DNA of 64,000 nucleotides, from contig NZ_SNZH01000002.1 of NCBI RefSeq assembly GCF_004363655.1, forward strand, positions 186,001 to 250,000, given 5' to 3'. The stretch comes from Tahibacter aquaticus. GTDB lineage: Bacteria; Pseudomonadota; Gammaproteobacteria; Xanthomonadales; Rhodanobacteraceae. Positions 48,601 to 55,728 of this stretch are shown here, in pieces. Every line of letters begins with the position of its first letter. Position 1 is the first letter of the stretch. Both the position numbers and the translations under genes were made by a program. The notes beneath the pieces are model-generated. The model did no database searches and was not told where the DNA came from. It saw only the letters and a program-made list of their open reading frames with translations.

Positions 48601-49172
48601 AACAGGGTCTGGGCCTGGGCCTGTCGATCTGCGAGCGCATGGCCCGCATCCTCGGCCATCGCCTGAGCCTGCATTCGCAACCGGGCAAAGGCAGCTGTTT
48701 CGCCGTGCGCGTACCACTGGTGGCGCGCCGCGGCCGCCAGGCCAGCCGCACCCCCGAACGCGAAGCCGTGGTCGGCGAACTGAGCCCGCTGCACGTACTG
48801 TGCCTCGACAACGAACCGGCCATCCTGGAAGGCATGTCCGCCCTGCTCACCCGCTGGGGCATGAGCTGCGACCTCGCCGCCAACCTCGACGAAGCCCGTA
48901 CCCTGCTTACCGCGCGCCGGCCCGACCTGATCATTGCCGACTTCCACCTGGGCACCGTGCAGGACGGCATGGACGCCTTGGCCGAACTGCAGAGCAGCCT
49001 GGTACCGGCACCGCCGGCGGCATTGCTCACCGCAGATCGCAGCCCCGAGCTGAAACAGCGGGCACGTTTGCGAGGGTATGCGCTGTTGCACAAGCCGGTG
49101 AAGCCGGCGGCGTTGCGGGCGTTGCTTTCGGCGATGGCTAGGTTGTCGAGTGTGAGGATCGGGGCTGGGTGA
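45663..49172 (+). CDS. SSS-transporter-fused hybrid sensor histidine kinase (CbrA-like)
   Basis: An 1169-residue protein. The first 510 residues form a sodium:solute symporter-type domain of about 13 helices (SGMIAGWVLLLVSLAYVALL at the start, WTFYGAVGSAANS). A PAS domain lies near 645-750, the phosphoacceptor helix AASHDLLQPLNAAK at about 808, the ATPase with N-box LQNFISNALRY at about 915 and DTGPGIAPAQ after it, and a C-terminal receiver (VLCLDNEPAILEG; Asp in ADFHL about 1092). Layout matches CbrA-type sensors of nutrient state with an added receiver. No response regulator adjoins. Start could also be 45606 or 45672. Confidence 0.88.
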   Translation: MSGMIAGWVLLLVSLAYVALLFGVAYWGDTRPLYPGRPGLRPWIYSLALAVYCSSWTFYGAVGSAANSTLAYLPIYLGPMLLYLFGSGLPERLTRVAKANNITSIADFIATRFGKSHSLGALVTLIAMIAAIPYIALQYKAVALSISVLGKGSVGSGGGDLLQDSALYTALMLALFAILFGTRRVDATEHHHGMVLAVAVESLVKLVAFLVIGLYAQQHLTDLPSLSNELVVDSQLPPGFMAQTLLAFTAMFCLPRQFHVGVVECEDPHDVRRARWLFPLYLLLICALVPVIVAAGRSAAAGTNLSPDVWLLWLPLANDNNALALLAYIGGFSAATGMVIVASVALATMISNDLVMPLLLRIRAFKLDQRHDLSSIVLGVRRIAIVVLALLAVAYYRAMPQGEQLASIGLLSFAAVAQFAPAIIAGLYWRSASRVGVQTGLAVGFLVWGYTLMLPSLGSAGWFDTQWLHAGPFGLNWLKPQALFQLSGWHPITHGTFWSLLANAGCCLILSLRFRPSMEERLRAASFLDLSADRGSSAVGEWRGRVSVTDLRAIVGRIIGERGARRAFDDYAATTGKPLQDALAADRPLLQHTERILAASIGAASARRMLTSALRGTGLDFSEAVALLDEASQELRYNRELLSTTMENISQGISVVDADMRLVAWNRRYMEMFDYPGDSVYVGRPIADLIRYNAERGECGPGNVETHVSKRLQHMRAGTAHVYQRVRADGSVLEMRGQSLPGGGFVTTFTDVTDYKRAEQALREANETLEQRVSQRTAQLSTALAAQERAKFEAEAANQSKTRFLAAASHDLLQPLNAAKLFTSALRHQPNLDAESAQLAERIDTAFRAAENLLDALLEASRLDAGKYRPDVASVAYADVIEPLQQQFAMIAERRGLQLRIHSSRVIVRTDAHLLSRILQNFISNALRYTRSGRVVVGLRPQGKDVTIQVWDTGPGIAPAQQKRIFDEFQRFDNGSPWGEQGLGLGLSICERMARILGHRLSLHSQPGKGSCFAVRVPLVARRGRQASRTPEREAVVGELSPLHVLCLDNEPAILEGMSALLTRWGMSCDLAANLDEARTLLTARRPDLIIADFHLGTVQDGMDALAELQSSLVPAPPAALLTADRSPELKQRARLRGYALLHKPVKPAALRALLSAMARLSSVRIGAG

Positions 49173-49418
49173 GAGATCTGGTCGGGAGTCGGGGCTGTTA
49201 CTTCGAAATAAGCCAGGGGCCTATCGCCTTTGCCGGGGAGTCAGCAGAATCACTGATTATCCACAATTACGCTATATAAACACTGGCCTTGAGCAGCGAA
49301 AGAATTCGCCAAACAGCGTGCGAGTGCTCAAATCAGAGGTATTCAGATTGGCTGCACCGCGCAATTCTTGCCCCGAAATGTCCACGTTGGCCGTTTTAAG
49401 TGAGGCTAAGTTACAACC
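49173..49418. other. AT-rich intergenic gap with a lone DnaA box
   Basis: These 246 bases between the convergent kinase and immunity genes hold no gene. They are AT-rich, and contain a perfect TTATCCACA at 49257-49265, about 21 kb from oriC. The base composition matches the neighbouring putative acquired island. Confidence 0.45.
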
Positions 49419-49871
49419 TCACGGAAGTGTTTCGCTCACTGGTGGAACAGAAGGAAAACCTCCTTGGTCAAGTCGATAGATCCCCTGTTCGTCCAACAAC
49501 GTACTGTTGACATTCACGCTGGTGCTCCCGCCCTTTCTATCAAGCAAGATCATTGCATATGGGCTTGCGGAAGCGTCGTTTGCAATCATTACGTTAACAC
49601 CCAGCCCCATAGACAATAGCTGAGCCGCTTCGTCTATAGAAAGGCGACTTCGAACCGAAGAGAACCGATCTTCGACGTAAAACGTCAGCTGTTGCGCGAA
49701 CCCCCCAACAGGTAACTCTTGTACCAAACAGGTTACTGGCTGTTCACTCAAATCCAAGATGTCCCGAATTATCGAGATGTCATGGTAAGCATCGCCAGTC
49801 ATAGCCGAGATGGCCCGGCGAATCTGGTCGCCGCTCACCTTGCTTTCTACTATCGAGTCGAACCAGATCAT
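49419..49871 (-). CDS. Putative immunity protein for the adjacent effector
   Basis: A 150-residue protein with no recognised family. The ATG at 49871 overlaps the effector stop codon (ATGA) and follows TAGGAAA, so the two are translationally coupled; a second ATG at 49886 is less well placed. No signal peptide is visible, so it should stay in the cytoplasm. Its base composition is lower in GC than surrounding genes. Its role as immunity protein is inferred from order, size and coupling to a polymorphic-toxin-like gene. Confidence 0.55.
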   Translation of the reverse strand: MIWFDSIVESKVSGDQIRRAISAMTGDAYHDISIIRDILDLSEQPVTCLVQELPVGGFAQQLTFYVEDRFSSVRSRLSIDEAAQLLSMGLGVNVMIANDASASPYAMILLDRKGGSTSVNVNSTLLDEQGIYRLDQGGFPSVPPVSETLP

Positions 49872-50956
49872 TTTCCTAGTCTCCATACGCCAAGTGCTCT
49901 GGAAGCACCATCGGATCCTGCGACGCGCACCGCGATTTCCATCGCTCGCGGGGTATCGCCAAATTTGTTGAAAATCCCCAGCGCGTCGAACTCGCCGCGA
50001 CTGAGGGGATGAAAACCTGGCCCTGAATGCGGCACCAGATGGTCCTCGATACGTTGGTATGTTCGCTCACCGAGCGTATAAAAATCTCCATCCCTTCGCC
50101 CGTGCCCATTATTGATAGCCTCGACTTCGGCCCGCATGTCGACATCAGGTTCGGCCACTGTATTCTTTTCCCTTTTGTATCCGCCTTGCTTGATGTTCCG
50201 GATGCTGTGTCGCGACTTGAGTGGGGGATTGAAATTGAAGACCCGTTTTGGCCCGATGTAGAGGCCATAGGTTTGCCGAATCGGCACCGGCTCAATGGCT
50301 TGACGCCCTCCCATCGCCATCTGCGTCGTCGCCAGATCGAGAACGATCGCCCCCATCTGATTCGCCGCCGCCACCTGTTGCTCAGTTCCACCCAGCGCTC
50401 GCGTCACCGCGGCCGGTCCGCCGAAGATCGGACCGAGCAACGCCATGGACAGGCTGTTGCCGAAGCGCAGGTGGCGCTCGTCCAGCCAAGCCTGTTCGGC
50501 TGAGGACAGCGAGGCTTCGTAGCGCGGCCCAGGGCGGTAGATGTCGTTGATCAGCGCCAGGTCGCGGCGCAGGCGCAGCGACTCTTCCGGTGGTAGAGAG
50601 ATCTTGCCGCTCAAATGATCGTTGAGGCGTTGCTGCTGGTCGACGACGAAGGACTCAGGCAGTTGATCCGGCCATTGTTCGCACTGCTGCTTGAACAGCT
50701 TGGGGGCGAGCTGGTCCTTGGGATTGCCCCAGGCGTCCTTGGGCGCCAGCAGACTGTCGAGCAGACGCTTTTCCTCGTATGCCTTTTGCGCTCTTTCCAG
50801 CGGTTCGCCACATCGACCGGGTTTCCGGGCCAGCATCTTCGGCGGCGGCGAGGGCAGTTCACCGGTCAGCAATCGGCCATAGACCTTGTTGCCGCGGAAG
50901 CTGCCGAGCACGGATGGCGGTACTGTCGAGTCTCCGGGCGCAGACTCGTCGGCCAT
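49868..50956 (-). CDS. Putative polymorphic toxin / type VI secretion effector
   Basis: A 362-residue protein starting at an ATG that overlaps the stop codon of the PAAR-like remnant (TGATG). Residues 1-150 are charged and helical, with a proline-rich segment near 30. Residues about 160-225 are a Gly/Ala-rich hydrophobic stretch (SLSMALLGPIFGGPAAVTRA, GGTEQQVAAANQMGAIV) of the kind that precedes toxin domains. The C-terminal 130 residues, with GRRDGDFYTLGERTYQRIE, SGPGFHPLSRGEFDALGI, look like a separate toxin tail. I do not recognise its catalytic type. Composition shifts toward AT along the C-terminus, as expected for exchanged toxin tips. Confidence 0.55.
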   Translation of the reverse strand: MADESAPGDSTVPPSVLGSFRGNKVYGRLLTGELPSPPPKMLARKPGRCGEPLERAQKAYEEKRLLDSLLAPKDAWGNPKDQLAPKLFKQQCEQWPDQLPESFVVDQQQRLNDHLSGKISLPPEESLRLRRDLALINDIYRPGPRYEASLSSAEQAWLDERHLRFGNSLSMALLGPIFGGPAAVTRALGGTEQQVAAANQMGAIVLDLATTQMAMGGRQAIEPVPIRQTYGLYIGPKRVFNFNPPLKSRHSIRNIKQGGYKREKNTVAEPDVDMRAEVEAINNGHGRRDGDFYTLGERTYQRIEDHLVPHSGPGFHPLSRGEFDALGIFNKFGDTPRAMEIAVRVAGSDGASRALGVWRLGK

Positions 50957-51215
50957 CACACCGCTCCGTTCATTTCGCACGTGTCGCCGTGGCGAGCGGC
51001 CTTGCGGCTTTCGACGAAGACGGTATAGGAACCAAGTGTGATTCTGACGTTGCCGTCAGCCCGCGAGAGCAGCGATTGCACACCGTCGCCGGCATTTCCG
51101 ATCACGCCAGCGGCGATGTCGTCGATCAGCTGAGACAAGGCTTGGCGCCTTGCAGACTGTCGAAACGCAGCACTTGCGGACCCAGGAGCGCGGTGACACT
51201 GAGGGTTCGATTCAT
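50956..51215 (-). pseudogene. Remnant: VgrG N-terminus joined to PAAR-like C-terminus
   Basis: From the ATG at 51215 the minus strand reads MNRTLSVTALLGPQVLRFDS and then SLQGAKPCLS before a stop at 51126, closely resembling the first 30 residues of VgrG spike proteins. In the next frame, from about 51135 to 50956, it reads LIDDIAAGVIGNAGDGVQSL and then GSYTVFVESRKAARHGDTC, matching the tail of a PAAR-like protein (the GS-x-VF, AARxGD pattern). A deletion that removed most of vgrG and the start of the PAAR gene would explain this. It leads into the effector gene with overlapping codons. Confidence 0.5.
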
Positions 51216-51766
51216 GGTGCATACCTACGTAGAAGCGCTGTGGAGGGAATCAAAGCAGCGGCGGCGCAGTCCGCGAGCGGTGTATTGCCGCAACGCGGCC
51301 GGTTGCGGTCGAGCAAGCCGTCGGCGACGACACATTATTCCCTACAGGAATTTGTATCCTCCAGAGTACGGTGAGCGTGCGGGCACAGCTGCCGCACCAT
51401 CTGGTGTAACCCTCGCGTCCGGGATAGTCGACCTGCGGGCTGCAGGTCACAGCGGCATCCTGGTAACTGGAAATTGGGCAGGGCGGACCTTGTGTGCCGT
51501 CACCCGCTCGGCTGCACGGGGCAAATCGAAGGCCGGCCAGGTAATCGCGTCTTGCGACGGCCTGGCAGGGTGCCAGGCCGGTATTTCGTTGCCTGAGACC
51601 AGGCAGGGTGCTTCTTACCCTGGCAGAGTTGCAAGCAAGATCGCAGCCGCAGACAGCAAAAAGCCCGCACCTTACGGTACGGGCCTGGAAAGTTTGCGGG
51701 TTCTCCGATTGCTGTCTATTTATCTACAAAGCAATTAAAAAATATTTCCCAGCCAGGGTGTTGCGC
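51216..51766. other. 551-base intergenic region upstream of the secretion remnant
   Basis: No credible gene is seen. An open plus-strand frame spans much of it but has no family motifs. A perfect 8-bp hairpin GGCCTGGC-AGGGT-GCCAGGCC lies at 51559-51579 with related CAGGGT motifs repeated downstream to 51625, and the terminator of the isoaspartyl peptidase gene closes the region. It probably contains the promoter of the effector genes. Confidence 0.45.
51658..51684 (-). terminator. Intrinsic terminator of the isoaspartyl peptidase gene
   Basis: Arms GCCCGCACC and GGTACGGGC (one G-T pair) with a TTAC loop are followed by five T on the minus strand. It lies 83 bases beyond the stop codon at 51767. 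Confidence 0.82.
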
Positions 51767-52822
51767 TCAGTTGACCGCGGCAGCCGGCTCGGGCAGCTTG
51801 TCGTCCTTGTAGATCGCCACATGCGGCACGCCGTCGGCGCCGATCCAGCCGCGGTACATGCCTTCGGTGTTGAATGGCAGGGCGATATTGCCTTTGGCGT
51901 CCAGGGCGATGGCACCACCGTCGCCGCCGGCCTTGGGAATATCGCGATTGATCACGCCTTCCGCCGCTTCGCGCAGCGGTTGCCCGCCGTATTGCACGCG
52001 GGCACAAATATCGTGTGCGGCGACGGCGCGGATGTAGTACTCGCCCCAGCCCGTGCCCGACACGGCACAGTGGGCGTTGGCATAGGTGCCGGCACCAATG
52101 ATGGGCGCATCGCCGACGCGGCCGTAGCGTTTGTTGGTCATGCCGCCGGTGGAGGTGCCGGCGGCAAGATGGCCTTGCTTGTCCAGTGCCACGGCGCCGA
52201 CGGTGCCGAAATGCTTGGCCGTTTCGATATCGCTATGGGCCTGCTTCGCAGCTTCTTCCTTCAACGCTTTCTGCAATTGCTGCCAGCGCTTTTCCGTGCG
52301 GAAGTAGGACGGGTCGACCAGCGTAGTGCCGCTTTCCTTGGCAAACGCTTCGGCACCGGCGCCGACCATCATCACGTGCTTGGATTTCTCCATCACGGCG
52401 CGGGCGAGCGCGATCGGGTTTTTCACCGTATGCACGCCGGCCACGGCACCGGCACGCAGACTGGCGCCGTCCATCACGGCAGCATCGAGTTCGTTCTTGC
52501 CGTCGTGGGTGAAGACGGCGCCGCGCCCGGCGTTGAACATGGGCGCGTCCTCCAGCACGACGATGGCGGCGGTGACGGCTTCCAGTGCCGGCTTGCCGGC
52601 GCTGAGCTGGGCATGGCCGGCGCGCAGTGCCTGTTCCAGCGCGGCGCGGGCGGCTTTTTCCTCGTCGGCATTCAGGTCGGCGCGTTCGACACCGGCGCCG
52701 CCATGGATGACCAGCATGGGTTTGGCCGCCGCGGCGTTCGGCTCGGCCGCGCCCAGCACACCCGAGCCGATCAGTCCGGCCATGGCGCCTGCAAGCAATA
52801 CGCTATTCATGGAGTTGTCCAT
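51767..52822 (-). CDS. Isoaspartyl peptidase / plant-type L-asparaginase, exported
   Basis: A 351-residue Ntn-hydrolase precursor with a signal peptide (VLLAGAMAGLIGSGVLGAA). MLVIHGGAG opens the family domain. The autocleavage and nucleophile site is GTVGAVALD, where the Thr becomes the new N-terminus, and GTSTGGMTNKR and GDAPIIGAGTYA form the substrate site. It hydrolyses beta-aspartyl dipeptides and asparagine. It starts seven bases after the cyanophycinase stop on the same strand, so the two form an operon. The ATG at 52822 is preferred over 52810. Confidence 0.9.
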   Translation of the reverse strand: MDNSMNSVLLAGAMAGLIGSGVLGAAEPNAAAAKPMLVIHGGAGVERADLNADEEKAARAALEQALRAGHAQLSAGKPALEAVTAAIVVLEDAPMFNAGRGAVFTHDGKNELDAAVMDGASLRAGAVAGVHTVKNPIALARAVMEKSKHVMMVGAGAEAFAKESGTTLVDPSYFRTEKRWQQLQKALKEEAAKQAHSDIETAKHFGTVGAVALDKQGHLAAGTSTGGMTNKRYGRVGDAPIIGAGTYANAHCAVSGTGWGEYYIRAVAAHDICARVQYGGQPLREAAEGVINRDIPKAGGDGGAIALDAKGNIALPFNTEGMYRGWIGADGVPHVAIYKDDKLPEPAAAVN

Positions 52823-52829
52823 TCGCTGA

Positions 52830-53891
52830 TTAATGAAGGGGGGCAGCTGCAGCAGCGGGTGCATCGCCGCGCTTGTGCAGCTCGCCGCCTGCTGCATCGT
52901 AAACCGCGCTGAAGGCCGGGCGCTCGACCCGGAAGTCCTGCAGGCGCAGCACGCTGCCGCTGCCTATGCCGATGACTGGCACGCCGCGGAACTCCAGTGG
53001 CTTGCCGGCGGCATACACCTCGGCCGCGCGCCGCGGCCGCACCAGCCAGGCGTAGCCGCCGTTGCCGCTGTAGACCTTGCCGATGCCGTTTCCGTCGATG
53101 CACAGTGCGGTGTATTCGTCGATGCCAATGCCGGTGATGTCGTCGCGGCCGGTTTCGTGGATCAGCCGGGCGACCATGGCGATCAGCCGACCCAGGCGTT
53201 CGCGCTTGCCGAAGTGGCTGTCGGTGATGACGGTGCTCAGGAACGGCATGTGCAGGAAGTCGGCGACCAGGGTCAGCTGCGGCCCTGCCGGGTCTTTCAG
53301 CGCATCGGCCGAGACCAGGCTGCCGCCGTCCATGGCGCCGTAGGCATACGCACCGAGTATGGCCAGGCCGGCGCTGGTGCCGCCGATCGGCTTGCCCTGG
53401 CGCAGGTGTTCGTCCAGGGCCTGGTTCAGCGGCGTGCCTTTCCAGAAGCGCACGTAGTTGGACTGGTCGCCGCCAGCGAGGAAGATGCCGTCGGCCTTGC
53501 GCACGATCTCCAGCACGGTGGGATCGCTGGCGGCGCGGCGGTGATCGAACACCAGGGTCTGGGCCGCGGTGATGCCGCCGATGTCCTTGAAGAATTCGTC
53601 CTGGGCCTCGGTCGCGCCGGACGCGCGCAGAATCACGATACGGCCATGACCGGCCCGCTCGATCATCCAGCGATAGGCGTCGTAGGGCCAGTCGCCGCCG
53701 CCGCCCAGCATCAGCCCGGCCTGGGTCTTGCCGGGTGCGGCGGCCTTGATGTCGCCGATCTCGTAATAGTGGTAGCCGTCGCGGCGCGAGGCGTCCGGTG
53801 TTGCGGCATGGGCCAGGCCCAGCGCCAGTCCGGCGGCGAGCAGGATGGCGGCCAGGCGCGTGGCGCCGGATGGAACGGTTGCAGCGCGCAT
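52830..53891 (-). CDS. Cyanophycinase, exported
   Basis: A 353-residue S51-type serine peptidase. The ATG at 53891 follows AGGAG, and a signal peptide (LAAILLAAGLALGLAHAA) precedes the mature part. LMLGGGGDWPYDAYRWM, FLAGGDQSNYVRFW and the nucleophile elbow GGTSAGLAILG are the characteristic blocks. Cyanophycinase cuts cyanophycin (multi-L-arginyl-poly-aspartate) to beta-Asp-Arg dipeptides. Together with the following isoaspartyl peptidase it would complete release of aspartate and arginine outside the cytoplasm. It is divergent from the FecI-type sigma gene. Confidence 0.9.
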   Translation of the reverse strand: MRAATVPSGATRLAAILLAAGLALGLAHAATPDASRRDGYHYYEIGDIKAAAPGKTQAGLMLGGGGDWPYDAYRWMIERAGHGRIVILRASGATEAQDEFFKDIGGITAAQTLVFDHRRAASDPTVLEIVRKADGIFLAGGDQSNYVRFWKGTPLNQALDEHLRQGKPIGGTSAGLAILGAYAYGAMDGGSLVSADALKDPAGPQLTLVADFLHMPFLSTVITDSHFGKRERLGRLIAMVARLIHETGRDDITGIGIDEYTALCIDGNGIGKVYSGNGGYAWLVRPRRAAEVYAAGKPLEFRGVPVIGIGSGSVLRLQDFRVERPAFSAVYDAAGGELHKRGDAPAAAAAPLH

Positions 53892-53994
53892 CGCTTTCTC
53901 CTGCGGATGGATGGGCTCCAAGACGAACGAGCAGCGCAGATCCCTCCGGCCGGGCGTGGATGGCGCTGTGGCCGATTTGGGCTATTGTCGGCAG

Positions 53995-54561
53995 ATGGAC
54001 ACGACGCTCGATGCCTGGTTCGTCCGCGAGATCCTGGTGCACGAAGCGGCACTCGAACAGTATTTGCGGCGTTGCTGGTCGCATTCCGACGAGCTGCTCG
54101 ACTTGCGCCAGGAAGTTTATGTGCGCGTCTACGAAGCGGCCGGCAAGCTGCGGCCGCACCAGCCCAAATCGTTCCTGTTTGCCACGGCGCGGCACCTGAT
54201 CACCGACCGCCTGCGCCGCGGCCGCGTGGTTTCGATCGAGCCGGCGGGTGATTTCGAGTCCTTGAACGTCTTGGTAGACGAGGTTTCGCCCGAGCGCCGT
54301 TTCGGCGCGCGGCAGATCCTCAAGCGCCTGGCCGAAGCCTTCGACCGGCTGCCCGACCGTTGCCGCGAAGTGGTGTGGCTGCGCCGGGTGGAGGAACTGC
54401 CGCAGAAAGAAGTGGCCCGGCGTCTGGGAATCACCGAGAAAGCCGTGGAAAAGCAGATCGCCAAGGGCATGCGCCTGATTGCCGATCACTTCCACGGTGC
54501 AGACGAGATCGGCCGGCGCGCGCCCCAGGCGGCGCAGACCGCGGCCGAGCGCAGCGAGTAG
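53995..54561 (+). CDS. FecI-type ECF sigma factor
   Basis: A 188-residue sigma factor. Region 2 contains LLDLRQEVYVRVYEAA and LFATARHLITDRLRR, and region 4 has LPDRCREVVWLRRVEELPQK and KEVARRLGITEKAVEKQI. The start at 53995 fits the family; the longer open frame upstream has no support. It lies 9 bases before fecR and, with it and the STN-type receptor, forms a cell-surface signalling set in which ligand binding outside frees the sigma factor. Confidence 0.88.
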   Translation: MDTTLDAWFVREILVHEAALEQYLRRCWSHSDELLDLRQEVYVRVYEAAGKLRPHQPKSFLFATARHLITDRLRRGRVVSIEPAGDFESLNVLVDEVSPERRFGARQILKRLAEAFDRLPDRCREVVWLRRVEELPQKEVARRLGITEKAVEKQIAKGMRLIADHFHGADEIGRRAPQAAQTAAERSE

Positions 54562-54570
54562 GAAGAGCAG

Positions 54571-55629
54571 ATGGATGCAAGCCGACAGATTGAGCGCGAC
54601 GCGTCGGGCTGGCTGGCCCGGCGCGACAGCGGCCGCTGGTCCGCGCAGGAGCAGGCCGAACTGGCGGCCTGGCTTGCCGCGTCGACCGCGCACCGCGTCG
54701 CCTTTCTGCGCCTGGAGGCTGCCTGGAACGAAAGCGGCCGGCTCAAGGCGCTGGGCGCCGGAGTCGCGGCCGGCGATATGCCGGCGCGCGGCCGCTGGTC
54801 CGGTATTTCGTTCGATCCGCACATGCAGGGCAAGGCAGCCGCCACGGAGGTGTTGCCGGGGGCGCGCACGCGGACGCCGCCGCGCAGGCTGTTCCGTCCC
54901 ACCCAGGTGGCGGCGCTGCTATTGCTCGCGCTGGCCCTGGCCTGGAGCTGGCAGCGCTACGACACGGCTGAAGCGGTTGCCTACCGTACCGGCATCGGCG
55001 ACCTGCGCACGCTGGCCCTGGCTGACGGCTCGGCAGCGACCTTGAGCAGCGACAGCCGCATCGAGGTGACCTTGTCGCGGCGCGAGCGGCATGTGGAACT
55101 GCAGCGCGGCGAAGCCTATTTCGACGTGGCCAAGGATGCGCAGCGGCCGTTCGCGGTGGAAGCCGGCAACTATCGCGTCGTCGCCGTCGGCACGCGCTTT
55201 GCCGTACGCCACGACGGCGACGACCTGCGCGTGGTCGTGACCGAAGGCAGCGTACGGCTGCAGTCCGATGCGGTAGCCGGCATGGCGCAGCCGGAAACCC
55301 TGCTGCCGGCCGGCAGCGTGGCACTGGCCAATCGCCACGGCGTGCTGGTGCGCGCCGGCTCGGTCGCCGATGCGGAAAGCGATGTGGACTGGCGCCGCGG
55401 CTTCGTGGTCTTCCGCGATACCCCGCTGGCCACGGCCGTGGCCGAGTTCAACCGCTACAACACGCGGCCGCTGGTGATTGCCGACGTATCCGCGGCGCAG
55501 CTGCGCATCGGCGGCAGTTTCCGCTGGTCGAATGCCGACGTATTCGTGAACCTGCTGGAACAGGCCTTGCCGCTGCGTGCCGAACGCGAGGCCGAGCGCA
55601 TCGTGCTGCGCAGCCGTACCGCGGAATAG
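54571..55629 (+). CDS. FecR-type anti-sigma regulator
   Basis: A 352-residue protein. The N-terminal part shows the DUF4880-like pattern (ASGWLARRDSGRWSAQEQAE LAAWL, HRVAFLRLEAAW). A membrane helix lies at residues 111-126 (AALLLLALALAWSW), followed by the periplasmic FecR domain (GDLRTLALADGSAATL, LQRGEAYFDVA, GTRFAVR). A C-terminal STN-like part includes AVAEFNRYNTRPLVI. AGGAAGAG precedes the ATG. It transmits the receptor signal to the sigma factor. Confidence 0.9.
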   Translation: MDASRQIERDASGWLARRDSGRWSAQEQAELAAWLAASTAHRVAFLRLEAAWNESGRLKALGAGVAAGDMPARGRWSGISFDPHMQGKAAATEVLPGARTRTPPRRLFRPTQVAALLLLALALAWSWQRYDTAEAVAYRTGIGDLRTLALADGSAATLSSDSRIEVTLSRRERHVELQRGEAYFDVAKDAQRPFAVEAGNYRVVAVGTRFAVRHDGDDLRVVVTEGSVRLQSDAVAGMAQPETLLPAGSVALANRHGVLVRAGSVADAESDVDWRRGFVVFRDTPLATAVAEFNRYNTRPLVIADVSAAQLRIGGSFRWSNADVFVNLLEQALPLRAEREAERIVLRSRTAE

Positions 55630-55728
55630 GCGCAATCATTACCCGCCGCGCTAGGCGGGATTTCCTGGCGTCGTTCGTCCTGGTATCGCACAGGCGCCCT
55701 GACGTGCGCCGACCATGGGGGGAAGACG

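Noticed and set aside
45549-49091. A 1180-codon open frame on the minus strand
   Set aside because: It is antisense to the hybrid histidine kinase, has low-complexity Gln/Ala/Gly composition and no motifs; it is a by-product of GC-rich codon use.
51559-51625. Short repeated CAGGGT/CCTGGC motifs as a CRISPR or integron-like array
   Set aside because: Only two or three irregular copies without constant spacers; treated as hairpins.
50779-51738. A 319-codon plus-strand frame crossing the secretion remnant
   Set aside because: It is antisense to the effector start and the remnant, Arg/Ser-rich, with no recognisable domain.
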